Below the pieces are notes generated by a model. It was not told the origin of the DNA and did not search any database. It was given only the letters and a program-made list of their open reading frames with translations. Shown one piece after another: positions 32,553 to 40,773 of a DNA stretch of 45,758 bases (its first letter is position 1; each line of letters starts with the position of its first letter). Position numbers and translations under genes: made by a program. The stretch comes from Paracoccaceae bacterium (GTDB lineage Bacteria; Pseudomonadota; Alphaproteobacteria; Rhodobacterales; Rhodobacteraceae): assembly GCA_013139635.1 (NCBI GenBank), contig WTAL01000006.1, positions 1 through 45,758 of the forward strand, read 5' to 3'.

Positions 32553-33581
32553 CTAGCGGTAGGCTTCGGCGATGGCACGGCAATTCGCAAACAAGCTGGC
32601 TGGCCGCCAGACTTCGGGAATGGCCTCGGTATCAATCAAATTGTAAAAGTGGTCGGTGGTTTTATAATCACCTTTGATACAGGAGAAATAGGCGAAGGTC
32701 TGGATGTTCCATTGGTCGGGGTAATCCGCCACCACATCCATCATGCCCTGCCGCATTTTGGGCCAGTCAACATTTGACCCTTCAAACAGGTTAATATTTC
32801 CGTATTGAGTATTGGCGGCATACCAGTAAATGCGCGCATACATGCTTAGCCCCAGGCTGTCTTCGGTCAGGGATACCGCATAATTTGCGAAGGCGTCTAT
32901 TTCGGCGGCACTCCCGTGCCACACGGGCGTGTAATACCTGACGGATTCAAAATATAGCTCTAGGTAGCTTGGGAATGCCGTCAATCCTTCCACGACATTT
33001 TCTTCAAATTCAGCGGGTTCAGCGCCAAGCTCGGCCAAAATGCCGGAGCGCTGGGTATACCATTCCGGGTCAATTGCGGCGAAGGTTTTGGCGTCTTCCA
33101 GAACCTTGTTTGCAGCGTTTAAGCTTTGGTAAAAAACCGGCCATGCTTCTGGAGACACACTGCCGGCATAGCCGCCGCCACGGATGTGCCAACCGTATTT
33201 TCGAAGCACAATGGCGCGAAAAATGGCGGCGGTGGGCGAGCGTGGAAATTGCGCCGAGTAGGCGTCAGATTTTGCCCGCATTTCCGGCCAAAACCACGCG
33301 GCCTGATTTTGGCCAACAAGCATGCGCTCAAGCCCGCCATAAACGATTGAGAGTTTCCAAAGCCCACTTGAAGTGCGGGTTTGAAGCGTGCGGTAACGCG
33401 CGGCTAAATGATCCAGCTCAGCAAAATTATCGGAGAAAACAAGATCGACAACCGTGCGGGAAATCCGGTTGTGCTCTTCCATTTCGCCAACGTAAACATC
33501 ATCCAGCTCTCCGGCTTGTGCAGGCAAAAAGCTGATGAGGCATAGGGCAAAAAATAAAGGTTTGATCATTTGATTAAACAT
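32553..33581 (-). CDS. Exported helical-repeat protein of unknown function
   Basis: About 340 residues. The chosen start M-F-N-Q-M-I-K-P-L gives a clean signal peptide (L-F-F-A-L-C-L-I-S-F-L-P-A-Q-A); an upstream in-frame ATG at 33614 adds a polar lead. The mature part is helical and Trp/Tyr-rich, with W-P-V-F-Y-Q-S-L, Y-L-E-L-Y-F-E-S-V-R-Y-Y-T-P and M-Y-A-R-I-Y-W-Y-A, resembling periplasmic proteins with TPR-like repeats (DUF4034 type comes to mind). It follows the Exb-type operon by about 70 bp on the same strand and may be its last gene. Function unknown. Confidence 0.75.
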   Translation of the reverse strand: MFNQMIKPLFFALCLISFLPAQAGELDDVYVGEMEEHNRISRTVVDLVFSDNFAELDHLAARYRTLQTRTSSGLWKLSIVYGGLERMLVGQNQAAWFWPEMRAKSDAYSAQFPRSPTAAIFRAIVLRKYGWHIRGGGYAGSVSPEAWPVFYQSLNAANKVLEDAKTFAAIDPEWYTQRSGILAELGAEPAEFEENVVEGLTAFPSYLELYFESVRYYTPVWHGSAAEIDAFANYAVSLTEDSLGLSMYARIYWYAANTQYGNINLFEGSNVDWPKMRQGMMDVVADYPDQWNIQTFAYFSCIKGDYKTTDHFYNLIDTEAIPEVWRPASLFANCRAIAEAYR

Positions 33582-33651
33582 GAGGTTGCGCCAATCTTCC
33601 ATTTGGTTTTTCATCGGTTTTCGGCCAAAATGGCGTTAGTACGCATGAGGG

Positions 33652-35283
33652 CTACTCATGTGTTTCGACAAACATATAAACCCAGTCGCCCTTATAATCG
33701 GCGTGCTCTGATTTAAGCTCAGCGATGCGGCCACGAAGGTAAGCCAAATAAGGCTCGGCAGGTTCGATGGTGTCGCGCAGGCCCTCGTAAATCGGCTCGG
33801 AGCTGGCATAGGCAACCGCAAGCTCGCGGCCGAAAGGCGGGCGCACGATGAGCTGGATGGCGGGTTGGCCGGAGCCGTCGTCGCCGACCGTGATATTGGC
33901 GCCCGGCTCGTAGTATTGCAGCGGCTCCCACTGGTTGGGGCGCAGGTGCAACACATTGCCATCCACATCAAAGAAATCAACGTAAACATAGGCGGGGAAA
34001 TCATAGGATTTCATCCGGATGATCACCCGTTCGCCCTCGCCGTATTCAAAACTGGTGAGCTGGGTCACAGCCCCGAGCTCCTTTGGGTCAAGCGCTTGCT
34101 TGGTCGATTGCGGCAGGCCGAGGTTTTCTAGCCGTGAGAGCACGTCACACTGGGGGGAAGGCAGCACGATCATCGAGCCGCCAACGGGGATGCTTTCTCC
34201 GAGTTGCTGGCGGATGGCCGTTAGGATGGGCGCGCGGAGGCTGTCATCGGGGATGTGGCCGCGCAACTCTAGGGTGCCGGTTTCGGGGATGAATGTGGCC
34301 GCAAGGCGGGCGCAGGGGACGGAGGCGAGGAGTTGGGAGATGGCGTCGCGCGGGGTGTCTGCGCGCTGGCTGGCGTCTAGCGGCTGCATAAAAGATTGGA
34401 TGGCAGCGAGGGATGTCGGGTCAAACGTGGTGTCGCCTGACCAACCGGTGGCGGCTGAAATTGTGGGGGCGTTTAGGGGGGGCTGTACGGCAACGGGGGC
34501 ATCGGGCGCGCGGCTGGGGGCGGGCTGCGCGGGCGGGGCTTTGGCGGCAGCAGTTGCGCCGTCAGCCGAGATTTGGGAGCTGGTTTCGGTGATAAGGGAG
34601 GACGCGGGAACAGCGCCCGCGTTGGGCGCGGTTGGGCCAATGGCGGGGGCATCGGCGCTGGCCGAGGCGAGCAGGGTTGTTGGCAGCGGGGTTGCCTGTG
34701 TTTGGGTTGCAGGGGCTTGGGCCGCATTGAGCGGCGTGGCCGTGGGGCTCAGCGCGCTTTGTGCTGGCATTGTCGCAAGGGCCGCAGCTGCGGTAACAGG
34801 TGGCGGGGTGGCGCTGGCGAGAGTCTCGGCGGACAATGGCGCGGCTTTGGCTTGCGCCCCTTCGGCCCGCAAGGCGGGCGTGGGCGCACCGCTGGCGCTG
34901 CTTGCCTCGACGACGGTTTCATTGCGAATTTCGGCGACGGCTGTGTTGTCGGGCGTTATCGCGCTTGGGCGCTCAGACGTGGGGGCTTCAGCGGGTTGTA
35001 CGCTTTGCGGCAAGGGCTGCGCTTCGGCGGTTTCACTGCGCACGGGGCCTTGGCCAAGCGCTTGGCCCTCTGCCGCATCCGCCGCCTGCTCATCACCTTT
35101 AGCATCTTGCGGCGCGGCCTTGGATTGCGGCACCTCGTAACTGGTCATCTTGATTTTGCCGGATTGCGCTGGTTCGGCGATTAAAGGGTCTGGCTCTGTG
35201 GCGAGGGCCAGAAAGGCAAACAGCGCGGCGTGGGCACCGAGCGAGGCCGTAAGGCCAACGGCCCAGAGCAGCGCGGCCTTCAT
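33652..35283 (-). CDS. TonB-like anchor with Pro/Ala linker and DUF4384-like C-terminus
   Basis: 543 residues. One N-terminal membrane segment (about 7-27) as in TonB/TolA. Residues 30-290 are a very long Ala/Pro/Gln/Thr linker able to span the periplasm. Residues 310-395 form a small domain with Cys324 and Cys379, probably disulfide-bonded. Residues about 415-500 show Y-V-Y-V-D-F-F-D-V-D-G-N-V-L-H-L-R-P-N and P-F-G-R-E-L-A-V-A-Y-A-S, typical of DUF4384 domains. A TonB or TolA C-terminal domain is absent. Its ATG overlaps the second exbD stop (ATGA), so it is the likely partner of this motor and would transmit force to an unknown envelope target. Confidence 0.8.
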   Translation of the reverse strand: MKAALLWAVGLTASLGAHAALFAFLALATEPDPLIAEPAQSGKIKMTSYEVPQSKAAPQDAKGDEQAADAAEGQALGQGPVRSETAEAQPLPQSVQPAEAPTSERPSAITPDNTAVAEIRNETVVEASSASGAPTPALRAEGAQAKAAPLSAETLASATPPPVTAAAALATMPAQSALSPTATPLNAAQAPATQTQATPLPTTLLASASADAPAIGPTAPNAGAVPASSLITETSSQISADGATAAAKAPPAQPAPSRAPDAPVAVQPPLNAPTISAATGWSGDTTFDPTSLAAIQSFMQPLDASQRADTPRDAISQLLASVPCARLAATFIPETGTLELRGHIPDDSLRAPILTAIRQQLGESIPVGGSMIVLPSPQCDVLSRLENLGLPQSTKQALDPKELGAVTQLTSFEYGEGERVIIRMKSYDFPAYVYVDFFDVDGNVLHLRPNQWEPLQYYEPGANITVGDDGSGQPAIQLIVRPPFGRELAVAYASSEPIYEGLRDTIEPAEPYLAYLRGRIAELKSEHADYKGDWVYMFVETHE

Positions 35284-35684
35284 ACCGGATTAGGGGTGAC
35301 AACGAGGACAACATCCCCCACCCCCGCCTGCTCAAGCGCTGTGACAAGCGGCAAAAGGTTGGTCAGGCGGGCCTCGCCATGGGCATTTATGCGCACAAAT
35401 AGGCCGGGCTTATTGGTGAGCAATTCGCTGATGCGGGCCAAAAGTGCGGGGCGTTCAATGGCCTCACCATCCAGTGCCAACGCGCCGTTTTCGGCCACAG
35501 CAATGGTGGTGCCGCCTTTGGGCAGGCTCTCGCCAGCGGTGGAAACTGGTGGGGAGACCTCAAACGGTGCGGTGGCGTCCATCCGGCCCACCAGCATGAA
35601 GAAAACCAGCAGAAAGAAGATCACATCAATCAGCGAGACGATGGTTTCTTGCGGCGGGGGCTGCGTGCGGCGCTTGAGCTTCAT
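35280..35684 (-). CDS. exbD: ExbD/TolR-type motor subunit (second copy)
   Basis: 134 residues. Short basic start (M-K-L-K-R-R), one membrane helix with the proton-path Asp20 in V-S-L-I-D-V-I-F-F-L-L-V-F-F, then a periplasmic domain (about 60-130). It pairs with ExbB to use the proton gradient. It differs clearly from the first copy next door, so the motor may contain an ExbD heterodimer. ATGA overlaps join it to both neighbours. Confidence 0.9.
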   Translation of the reverse strand: MKLKRRTQPPPQETIVSLIDVIFFLLVFFMLVGRMDATAPFEVSPPVSTAGESLPKGGTTIAVAENGALALDGEAIERPALLARISELLTNKPGLFVRINAHGEARLTNLLPLVTALEQAGVGDVVLVVTPNPV

Positions 35685-36079
35685 TCCGAGGCCTCCAACC
35701 GCACAACACGGAGGTTTTCCGCCCCCGCTTGGGTGGCGGTTTCGATGGCGGAAACGAGGCCCTGCACGTTGGAGCCGCCAGACGGCAAGATCAGAACGCG
35801 GGCGTGGGGCTGTGTTTCCAAGGCTGTTGCCAGCGATTGCGCCGTGAGCGGCTGGCCCCGCAGGCGGGCCTCGCCGCTGGCGGTGATGCGGATAAGGAGG
35901 GTGGGGGCGGGGCCGCTCGGGGCGGCCACGCCCTCGGATTCTGATTGCACCATCGGCATCATATCGAGGTCCAGATACGTTGAGGTCACCATGAAAAAAA
36001 CAAGCAGAATCATCATGACATCCACAAGGGGTGTCATGGTAATTAGCGCCATGTTTCTTTTCCGGCGGGCCAAATTCAT
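35681..36079 (-). CDS. exbD: ExbD/TolR-type motor subunit (first copy)
   Basis: 132 residues with basic start (N-L-A-R-R-K-R), a helix T-M-T-P-L-V-D-V-M-M-I-L-L-V-F-F carrying the conserved Asp20, and a periplasmic ExbD domain ending L-R-V-V-R-L-E. Typical of ExbD/TolR by length. Its ATG overlaps the exbB stop by four bases. Confidence 0.92.
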   Translation of the reverse strand: MNLARRKRNMALITMTPLVDVMMILLVFFMVTSTYLDLDMMPMVQSESEGVAAPSGPAPTLLIRITASGEARLRGQPLTAQSLATALETQPHARVLILPSGGSNVQGLVSAIETATQAGAENLRVVRLEASE

Positions 36080-36702
36080 GGCGTGGCGGGGGCGTTAACG
36101 ATCAGGTTAAAGCGGCCAACGGCAGACTCGATTTTGTGGCTGGCGCGCTCAACGGTGGCGCTAAGCAAGCTGGCGGCCACGGCCGCCGGAATGGCCACTA
36201 CGAGGCCCACGGCGGTGGTCAAAAGCGCTTGCCAAATACCGCCCGCGAGCACTGATGCATTGGCTGCGCCTTCTGCCAACTCCAGCTCCTGAAACGAGGC
36301 GATCATGCCCAGAACCGTGCCAAGCAGGCCCAGCAAGGGTGAGATTAGCGCGATCACTTCCAGCAGGCGAATAAAGCGGTTAAGCAGCTCAACCTCGGCA
36401 TTGCCACGCCGTTGAAGCTCGGCATCCAGCAGGCCTTGCGGCATGCGGTTTTGCGTGGCGGTAATGGCATAGGCCAGCACCCGCTCGGCAGGGCTACGCA
36501 TTTTGAGGGCATTTAGCGCCGTTTGGTTATCACGCGCTTGCACTTGGGTCAGCGCCGCGTTAATGCGCTTTTGGCCTGAGAGCACGCCGATAAACTGGAA
36601 AAGCTTATAGGCGATAATCGTGAGGGAAATAACGGATAATACCGCCAGCACAATCACCACCGGCCCGCCGGCGCTAATAATTTCCTTGAAAAAATCCAGC
36701 AT
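36076..36702 (-). CDS. exbB: ExbB/TolQ/MotA-type proton channel
   Basis: 208 residues with three membrane helices: about 12-35, about 115-140 (L-I-S-P-L-L-G-L-L-G-T-V-L-G-M-I) and about 155-185 (A-L-L-T-T-A-V-G-L-V-V-A-I-P). The second and third helices line the proton pathway. The cytoplasmic loop is of ordinary size. It starts three bases after the stop of the small exported-protein gene and heads the coupled motor genes exbB-exbD-exbD-TonB-like. Confidence 0.94.
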   Translation of the reverse strand: MLDFFKEIISAGGPVVIVLAVLSVISLTIIAYKLFQFIGVLSGQKRINAALTQVQARDNQTALNALKMRSPAERVLAYAITATQNRMPQGLLDAELQRRGNAEVELLNRFIRLLEVIALISPLLGLLGTVLGMIASFQELELAEGAANASVLAGGIWQALLTTAVGLVVAIPAAVAASLLSATVERASHKIESAVGRFNLIVNAPATP

Positions 36703-36705
36703 TGC

Positions 36706-37107
36706 TTACTTCACCAATGGCGCGGCAGCGCGGGAATTTAGCTCGAGGAACGAAAAGCAATCCAGAGGGTCGCCGTTTTGCGGGGTGCAGGCGGGGATGT
36801 CATGCAGCAGGATTTCACCAATGTTTGCGCATTGCGTATTCGGAATTTCAAAAAGCTTAAGCGTGGTGCGCTCAGCGGGCAGCGGAGCGGCGTCGATGGT
36901 TAACAAACGGTCGATAATGCCGTCGGGCGTAAGAATGGCCAGTGACATCTCAAATTCGGCAAGGTTTTCAGCGCGGCCATTTTGAAACAGGAAAAAAGCC
37001 TGACAGCCGCTTTCGACATCCTCAAGCTTGTTGAGCTCAACAGTCAGGGATTGGGCCTGCGCCATGGGTGCGGCAAGGAGGGCAAGCAAGGTAAGGCGTT
37101 TGATCAT
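36706..37107 (-). CDS. Small exported protein leading the Exb-type operon
   Basis: 133 residues. ATG at 37107, with AAGGA seven bases upstream, gives the signal peptide M-I-K-R-L-T-L-L-A-L-L ending M-A-Q-A-Q-S; the longer open frame upstream is polar and unlikely. The mature part (about 113 residues) has four Cys (G-C-Q-A-F, T-Q-C-A-N, P-A-C-T-P, L-D-C-F-S), probably two disulfides, and a beta-rich pattern. It ends three bases before exbB, so it is co-expressed with the motor and probably acts with it in the periplasm. No known family recognised. Confidence 0.8.
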   Translation of the reverse strand: MIKRLTLLALLAAPMAQAQSLTVELNKLEDVESGCQAFFLFQNGRAENLAEFEMSLAILTPDGIIDRLLTIDAAPLPAERTTLKLFEIPNTQCANIGEILLHDIPACTPQNGDPLDCFSFLELNSRAAAPLVK

Positions 37108-37319
37108 AATATAGTCCTTCGGATGAAATGATTCCTTTGACGTTATCACGGGATGGATGTGGTGGAAGTTTTTTTTCCTGTTTTGTGAAGCAGGCTTTGT
37201 CTTTCTAAAACGTGTCGACCTCCGCAAAACATTACCTTGTCTCAGGTCACCTTTTCTTGCGGCCATCGACACGATGCGGTAGGTTGTATTTCAATCATAT
37301 GGTGAAAAGAGCGGCTATA

Positions 37320-38374
37320 ATGCAAGGCTTATATGACGGAATGAACTTTCTGGCCGGGGTTGTTAGCGCCCTAGGCTTTATCGCTTTGGTTTTAGCTTTG
37401 ATCGGATTAGGGCAAAAGCCGCGCGGATTTCATTTCATGTTTTCCATACTAACGTTTGGCTTTTTTGCGCTGCTTGCTTTGCCCGCCGCAGTGACCGACA
37501 TTTCCACTTTGATTTTTGTTAAAAAAGAACTCGCAGCACGCCCGAGTAGCCAAATGGACCGCTTGCCTTCTATCTATTTCCCGCAGGAGAATCACGAGAT
37601 TTTATACGAGACGTGTTGGGGAAACCTTCCCTACGGGTGTTTATATAAGCTTGCCGCTCATGGCGGTGATGTGTTTTTGGAAACAGGAACTGACCCGATT
37701 TATCGGTGGACCTATGTTGAAAACAATCCGGAGTGTTTTAATGAAAACCGCGTGGTGGTTTTTCTTTATAAACAGCCTCAGTTGCTTGCGCGCGGTGTGT
37801 GCTTTCTGCTGTCAGAGGTTGAAACCTCGGAAGCTGAGCTGCGTTACGAAAGTGGGCGTTTATCTGACGGGAGAAGGTTTGGCCGGCAAATAATGCTCAT
37901 TGAACAAAAGACAGGGGCGATCATTGATAGGCAACTCGACTATGTGCCTTGGCGAAGTGGATACCCGATGCCTCTTGGAAATAAAATGCGGCAAATGCGT
38001 GGGCTTTTGGTGTTAAGTTTGAAGACTACACCGATGGTGCAATTCTTGATATGCAAAACCTGATAGAGAATTTGAGGATCCCAGGGTATCCAACTGGCTG
38101 GCGGAATTCACGCCAACCAAATCCCGTTGAGCCAGGAATTGCCCCTTGGCGGAGTGATTTGGCGGTGTTGGGGCTGGAATCAAAGGAGTGGGATGTTTCC
38201 TCAATGGCTTTTAAAGCCAGTTGCCAGATGTGGAATGAGGGAACGCTGGATCTTCAAGAAAAGCTGTGGGAGATTGTTCAATCTGACGACAATATAAACA
38301 CCGATTGCGGGCGTTTAGGGTGTTATGAGCTAGATGGGCTAGGAGAATGGCACGCTGTTCAATGTGAGCGTTAA
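37320..38374 (+). pseudogene. Membrane protein of unknown function, frameshifted
   Basis: Two overlapping frames form one gene. The first (ATG 37320 to about 38008) encodes two N-terminal membrane helices (about 1-75) and a soluble part with E-T-C-W-G-N-L-P-Y-G-C. The second (from about 38000 to the TAA at 38372) encodes G-V-K-F-E-D-Y-T-D-G-A-I-L-D and a C-terminal part with paired Cys. One more T in the T4 run at 38005-38008 would join them into a protein of about 351 residues. It is therefore a 1-base deletion or a sequencing error. An ATG at 37299 is an alternative start. Family not recognised. Confidence 0.65.
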
Positions 38375-38386
38375 CCCCGCAGAGGG

Positions 38387-38473
38387 AAGCCACCCTCAGG
38401 ACAGTCCCGCGCGTGCCCCTCCTCGCCGACCCTACGGGCCACCTCCTCGGCGCAGGTTGTGCAAGCACAACGG
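38387..38473. repeat. Dispersed 3'-end repeat, copy C
   Basis: Runs from AAGCCACCCTCAGGACAGTC through the core CCTCGCCGACCCTACGGGCC to the stem GTTGTG-CAAG-CACAAC (38456-38471). It is about 90% alike to copy D by eye. It lies between the convergent ends of the frameshifted gene and the GlxA-type regulator, four bases from the latter's stop codon. Confidence 0.8.
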
Positions 38474-38476
38474 TGC

Positions 38477-39427
38477 CTAGGGCGCATGCTTTTGTGCCCG
38501 AAACCGTGCGCGATAGGCTGCGGGCGAGGTATCAAGCGCCCGTTTGAAGGCTATGCGGAATGTGTCGATGGATTCATAGCCCGAAATATGGGCAATTTCG
38601 GCAAGCGTGGCGGGCGTGGTTTCTAGCAATGTTTGTGCGTGGAACAAGCGCTCTCGTTGCAGCCATGCCATCGGCGCCGCCCCCGTTTCGGCTCTAAACC
38701 GTCTTTGGAACGTGCGCTCAGACATCCCTGCCTGTGCTGCAAGTGTCCGCAGCGGCAACGGCTGCCTAAGATTTTGCCGGACCCAGTCCATAAGCGCCGC
38801 CATTGTTGGCCCACTGCGTGGTTGCGAGGGCGGCACAAATTGCGCTTGCCCGCCGTCGCGGTGCGGGGGTAGCACAAGGCGGCGGGCTACTGAATTTGCG
38901 ACCGCGCTACCGTGGTCTTGCCGGATCAGATGCAGGCCAGCATCAATCCCCGCCGCGCTTCCGGCAGAGGTGAGAATGTTGCTATCTTCGATATAGAGCA
39001 CATCAGATTGCACTTCGATTTTAGGGTAGCGAGATTGTAGCGCTTCGGTATAGCGCCAATGGGTTGTGGCGCGCTTGCCATCAAGCAAGCCAGCGGCGGC
39101 CAGAATGAATACGCCCGAGCAAATGGAAAACAAGCGCGTGCCGTTTTTATGGGCCTCTTGAAGCGCGCACAAAAGGCGCTCGGGCGGGGTTTCAGCAGGG
39201 TCTCGCCACCCCGGTAGGATGATTGTATCTGCATTTTTCAGGGCTTCAATCCCACCATCCACATGAATTTCTAGCCCGCCGGTGGCCTGAATCACGGCCT
39301 CCAAAGCGACGGTCTGAAAGGTATACCATGTTGGAAACTCCGGTCGTGGCAAGGCAAATAGCTCGGTCGCGATGCCGAACTCAAAGGTGCAGAGGCCGTT
39401 ATAGGCAAGGGTCTTGACGCGGTGCAT
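38477..39427 (-). CDS. GlxA/FtrA-type AraC-family regulator
   Basis: 316 residues. ATG at 39427 has AAGGAG five bases upstream. Residues about 5-175 form a DJ-1/PfpI amidotransferase-like sensor domain (I-C-S-G-V-F-I-L-A-A-A-G with the nucleophile-elbow Cys; H-W-R-Y-T). Residues about 210-310 are the double AraC helix-turn-helix (R-T-L-A-A-Q-A-G-M-S-E-R-T-F-Q-R-R-F and I-A-H-I-S-G-Y-E-S-I-D-T-F). The L-P-P-H-R-D-G-G-Q-A-Q-F link is characteristic of FtrA regulators. It is divergent from the NTF2-like gene across a perfect inverted repeat, its probable operator. Confidence 0.92.
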   Translation of the reverse strand: MHRVKTLAYNGLCTFEFGIATELFALPRPEFPTWYTFQTVALEAVIQATGGLEIHVDGGIEALKNADTIILPGWRDPAETPPERLLCALQEAHKNGTRLFSICSGVFILAAAGLLDGKRATTHWRYTEALQSRYPKIEVQSDVLYIEDSNILTSAGSAAGIDAGLHLIRQDHGSAVANSVARRLVLPPHRDGGQAQFVPPSQPRSGPTMAALMDWVRQNLRQPLPLRTLAAQAGMSERTFQRRFRAETGAAPMAWLQRERLFHAQTLLETTPATLAEIAHISGYESIDTFRIAFKRALDTSPAAYRARFRAQKHAP

Positions 39428-39438
39428 AGCAACTCCTT

Positions 39439-39475
39439 TTGGCGTAAACACAACATAGTATGGCATTTACGCCAA
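39439..39475. promoter_or_regulatory. Perfect inverted repeat in divergent promoter
   Basis: TTGGCGTAAA (39439-39448) and TTTACGCCAA (39466-39475) are exact reverse complements with 17 bp between. The site lies between the divergent regulator and NTF2-like genes, overlapping the regulator's ribosome-binding site. A likely binding site of the GlxA-type regulator, giving autoregulation and control of the neighbour. Confidence 0.8.
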
Positions 39476-39512
39476 GCGCAAGCCTTGCTATGCAAGTGAA
39501 AAGGAGAAAGCC

Positions 39513-39899
39513 ATGAATAAAACCAAAGAATTGTTGTGTGCGGTCAATATGTATCTGGACGCCATCTATTTCTGTGATGTGGAAAAGCTGGACGCCGTGT
39601 TTCACGCAGGCGCGAGCCTTTTTGATGCCGACGACGGCAAAATTATTGTAGACCCGATCGCCAGCTTTCGGGCTGATGTCGCTAGCCGCCCATCCCCTGC
39701 GGGGCGCGGGCAAAAACGGGTTGAAGAAATCCTGAGTGTCGACTGGCTCTCGCCCATAAGTGCAACGGTAAAACTGCGGTTGCAGGCGCATGAGAATGTG
39801 TTTGTTGACCATTTGGCCTTTGTAAAAGGCGAAGGCGAGTGGAAGATTGTTTCGAAGGTCTGGCACTTGGAAGGGGTGGCGGAGGTGGTGAAGGCCTAG
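39513..39899 (+). CDS. NTF2/SnoaL-like protein (putative lumazine-binding family)
   Basis: 128 residues, AAGGAG before the ATG. Cone-shaped alpha+beta fold: A-V-N-M-Y-L-D-A-I-Y (helix 1), L-D-A-V-F-H-A-G-A-S-L-F, and the terminal strands S-A-T-V-K-L-R-L and G-E-W-K-I-V-S-K-V-W. Such proteins bind small hydrophobic ligands or act as isomerases/dehydratases; many adjoin GlxA-type regulators. The exact reaction is unknown. Its end overlaps the next minus-strand gene by four bases. Confidence 0.85.
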   Translation: MNKTKELLCAVNMYLDAIYFCDVEKLDAVFHAGASLFDADDGKIIVDPIASFRADVASRPSPAGRGQKRVEEILSVDWLSPISATVKLRLQAHENVFVDHLAFVKGEGEWKIVSKVWHLEGVAEVVKA

Positions 39900-40171
39900 G
39901 ATTTCGAAGTATGCCTTAGGCTTACTCTTTTCCAGACCAACACCGCTAAAATGGGAAAGCTACTAATTGATATTAAGCTCAGCCACAAAAATACTTGCCG
40001 ATATACAGGGGGGAGTCCGGATTGATAGCCAATTAGAAAGTAAGCCGCAACGCCGAGCCAGTAGATCGAATTAAGAATGACAAATACACGATTTCTAGGG
40101 CCAAAAACTGCTTCAACAATTAGGGACACCAAAAAGCCAAGAAAAACAAAAGCTAAGACAAGCCCGCTCAT
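39896..40171 (-). CDS. Small membrane protein of unknown function
   Basis: 91 residues with three hydrophobic helices (about 3-23, 30-50, 58-80) and a basic end R-V-S-L-R-H-T-S-K-S. Composition is AT-richer than the neighbours. It is convergent with the NTF2-like gene, four bases overlapping. Nothing shows its role. Confidence 0.6.
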   Translation of the reverse strand: MSGLVLAFVFLGFLVSLIVEAVFGPRNRVFVILNSIYWLGVAAYFLIGYQSGLPPVYRQVFLWLSLISISSFPILAVLVWKRVSLRHTSKS

Positions 40172-40274
40172 TATTAGATTAAATGGAAAAGAGAAGTTAT
40201 CTTAGGCGACAGGGTGGAAGGCAGAGCCAATCCAGATGCAGAGAAAAGCCACATAGAGAATGCCGGAGTTCTTT

Positions 40275-40733
40275 TCACAAGCCAATACCACGACGCGTCG
40301 CAAAAAATGAAGTCAGCAACGCCGAAGCTTCGCCTTCCCTAATCCCAGCGTAAACCTCCGGCTTGTGGTGGCACTGCGCGTGGCTAAACAAGCGCGGCCC
40401 TTGCTCAAGCCCGCCAGATTTCGGGTCACTCGCTGCATAATAAAGCCTGCGGATGCGGGCGAAGCTAATGGCGGACCCGCACATCGGGCAGGGCTCCAGC
40501 GTCACATACAGATCGCAATCCGGTAGCCGCTCGCCAAGCTGGGCACAGGCGGCGCGGATGGCCAGCATTTCGGCGTGGGCTGTTGGGTCCGCCAGCTCAC
40601 GAGTGCGGTTTCCGGCTTGCGCCACCACCTTGCCCGCTTGCACAATCACCGCCCCCACAGGCACCTCGCCGCGCTGGGCGGCGGCTTTGGCCTCGGTTAA
40701 GGCCACATCCATAAAACTGGTGAAATTAGTCAT
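40275..40733 (-). CDS. tadA: tRNA-specific adenosine deaminase
   Basis: 152 residues; converts A34 of tRNA-Arg to inosine. Zinc site: His53-Ala-Glu55 (catalytic Glu) and Cys82/Cys85 in L-E-P-C-P-M-C-G-S-A. V-P-V-G-A-V-I and A-G-N-R-T are typical. Divergent from the rluB gene with about 40 bp between, an arrangement common in Rhodobacterales. Confidence 0.95.
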   Translation of the reverse strand: MTNFTSFMDVALTEAKAAAQRGEVPVGAVIVQAGKVVAQAGNRTRELADPTAHAEMLAIRAACAQLGERLPDCDLYVTLEPCPMCGSAISFARIRRLYYAASDPKSGGLEQGPRLFSHAQCHHKPEVYAGIREGEASALLTSFFATRRGIGL

Positions 40734-40773
40734 GCGCCATATTCCCCCCTAGGCAAGCGGTGCGCAAGGGTAT

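Noticed and set aside
34019-35140. 373-codon open frame opposite the TonB-like gene
   Set aside because: Caused by the low-complexity Ala/Pro linker on the other strand.
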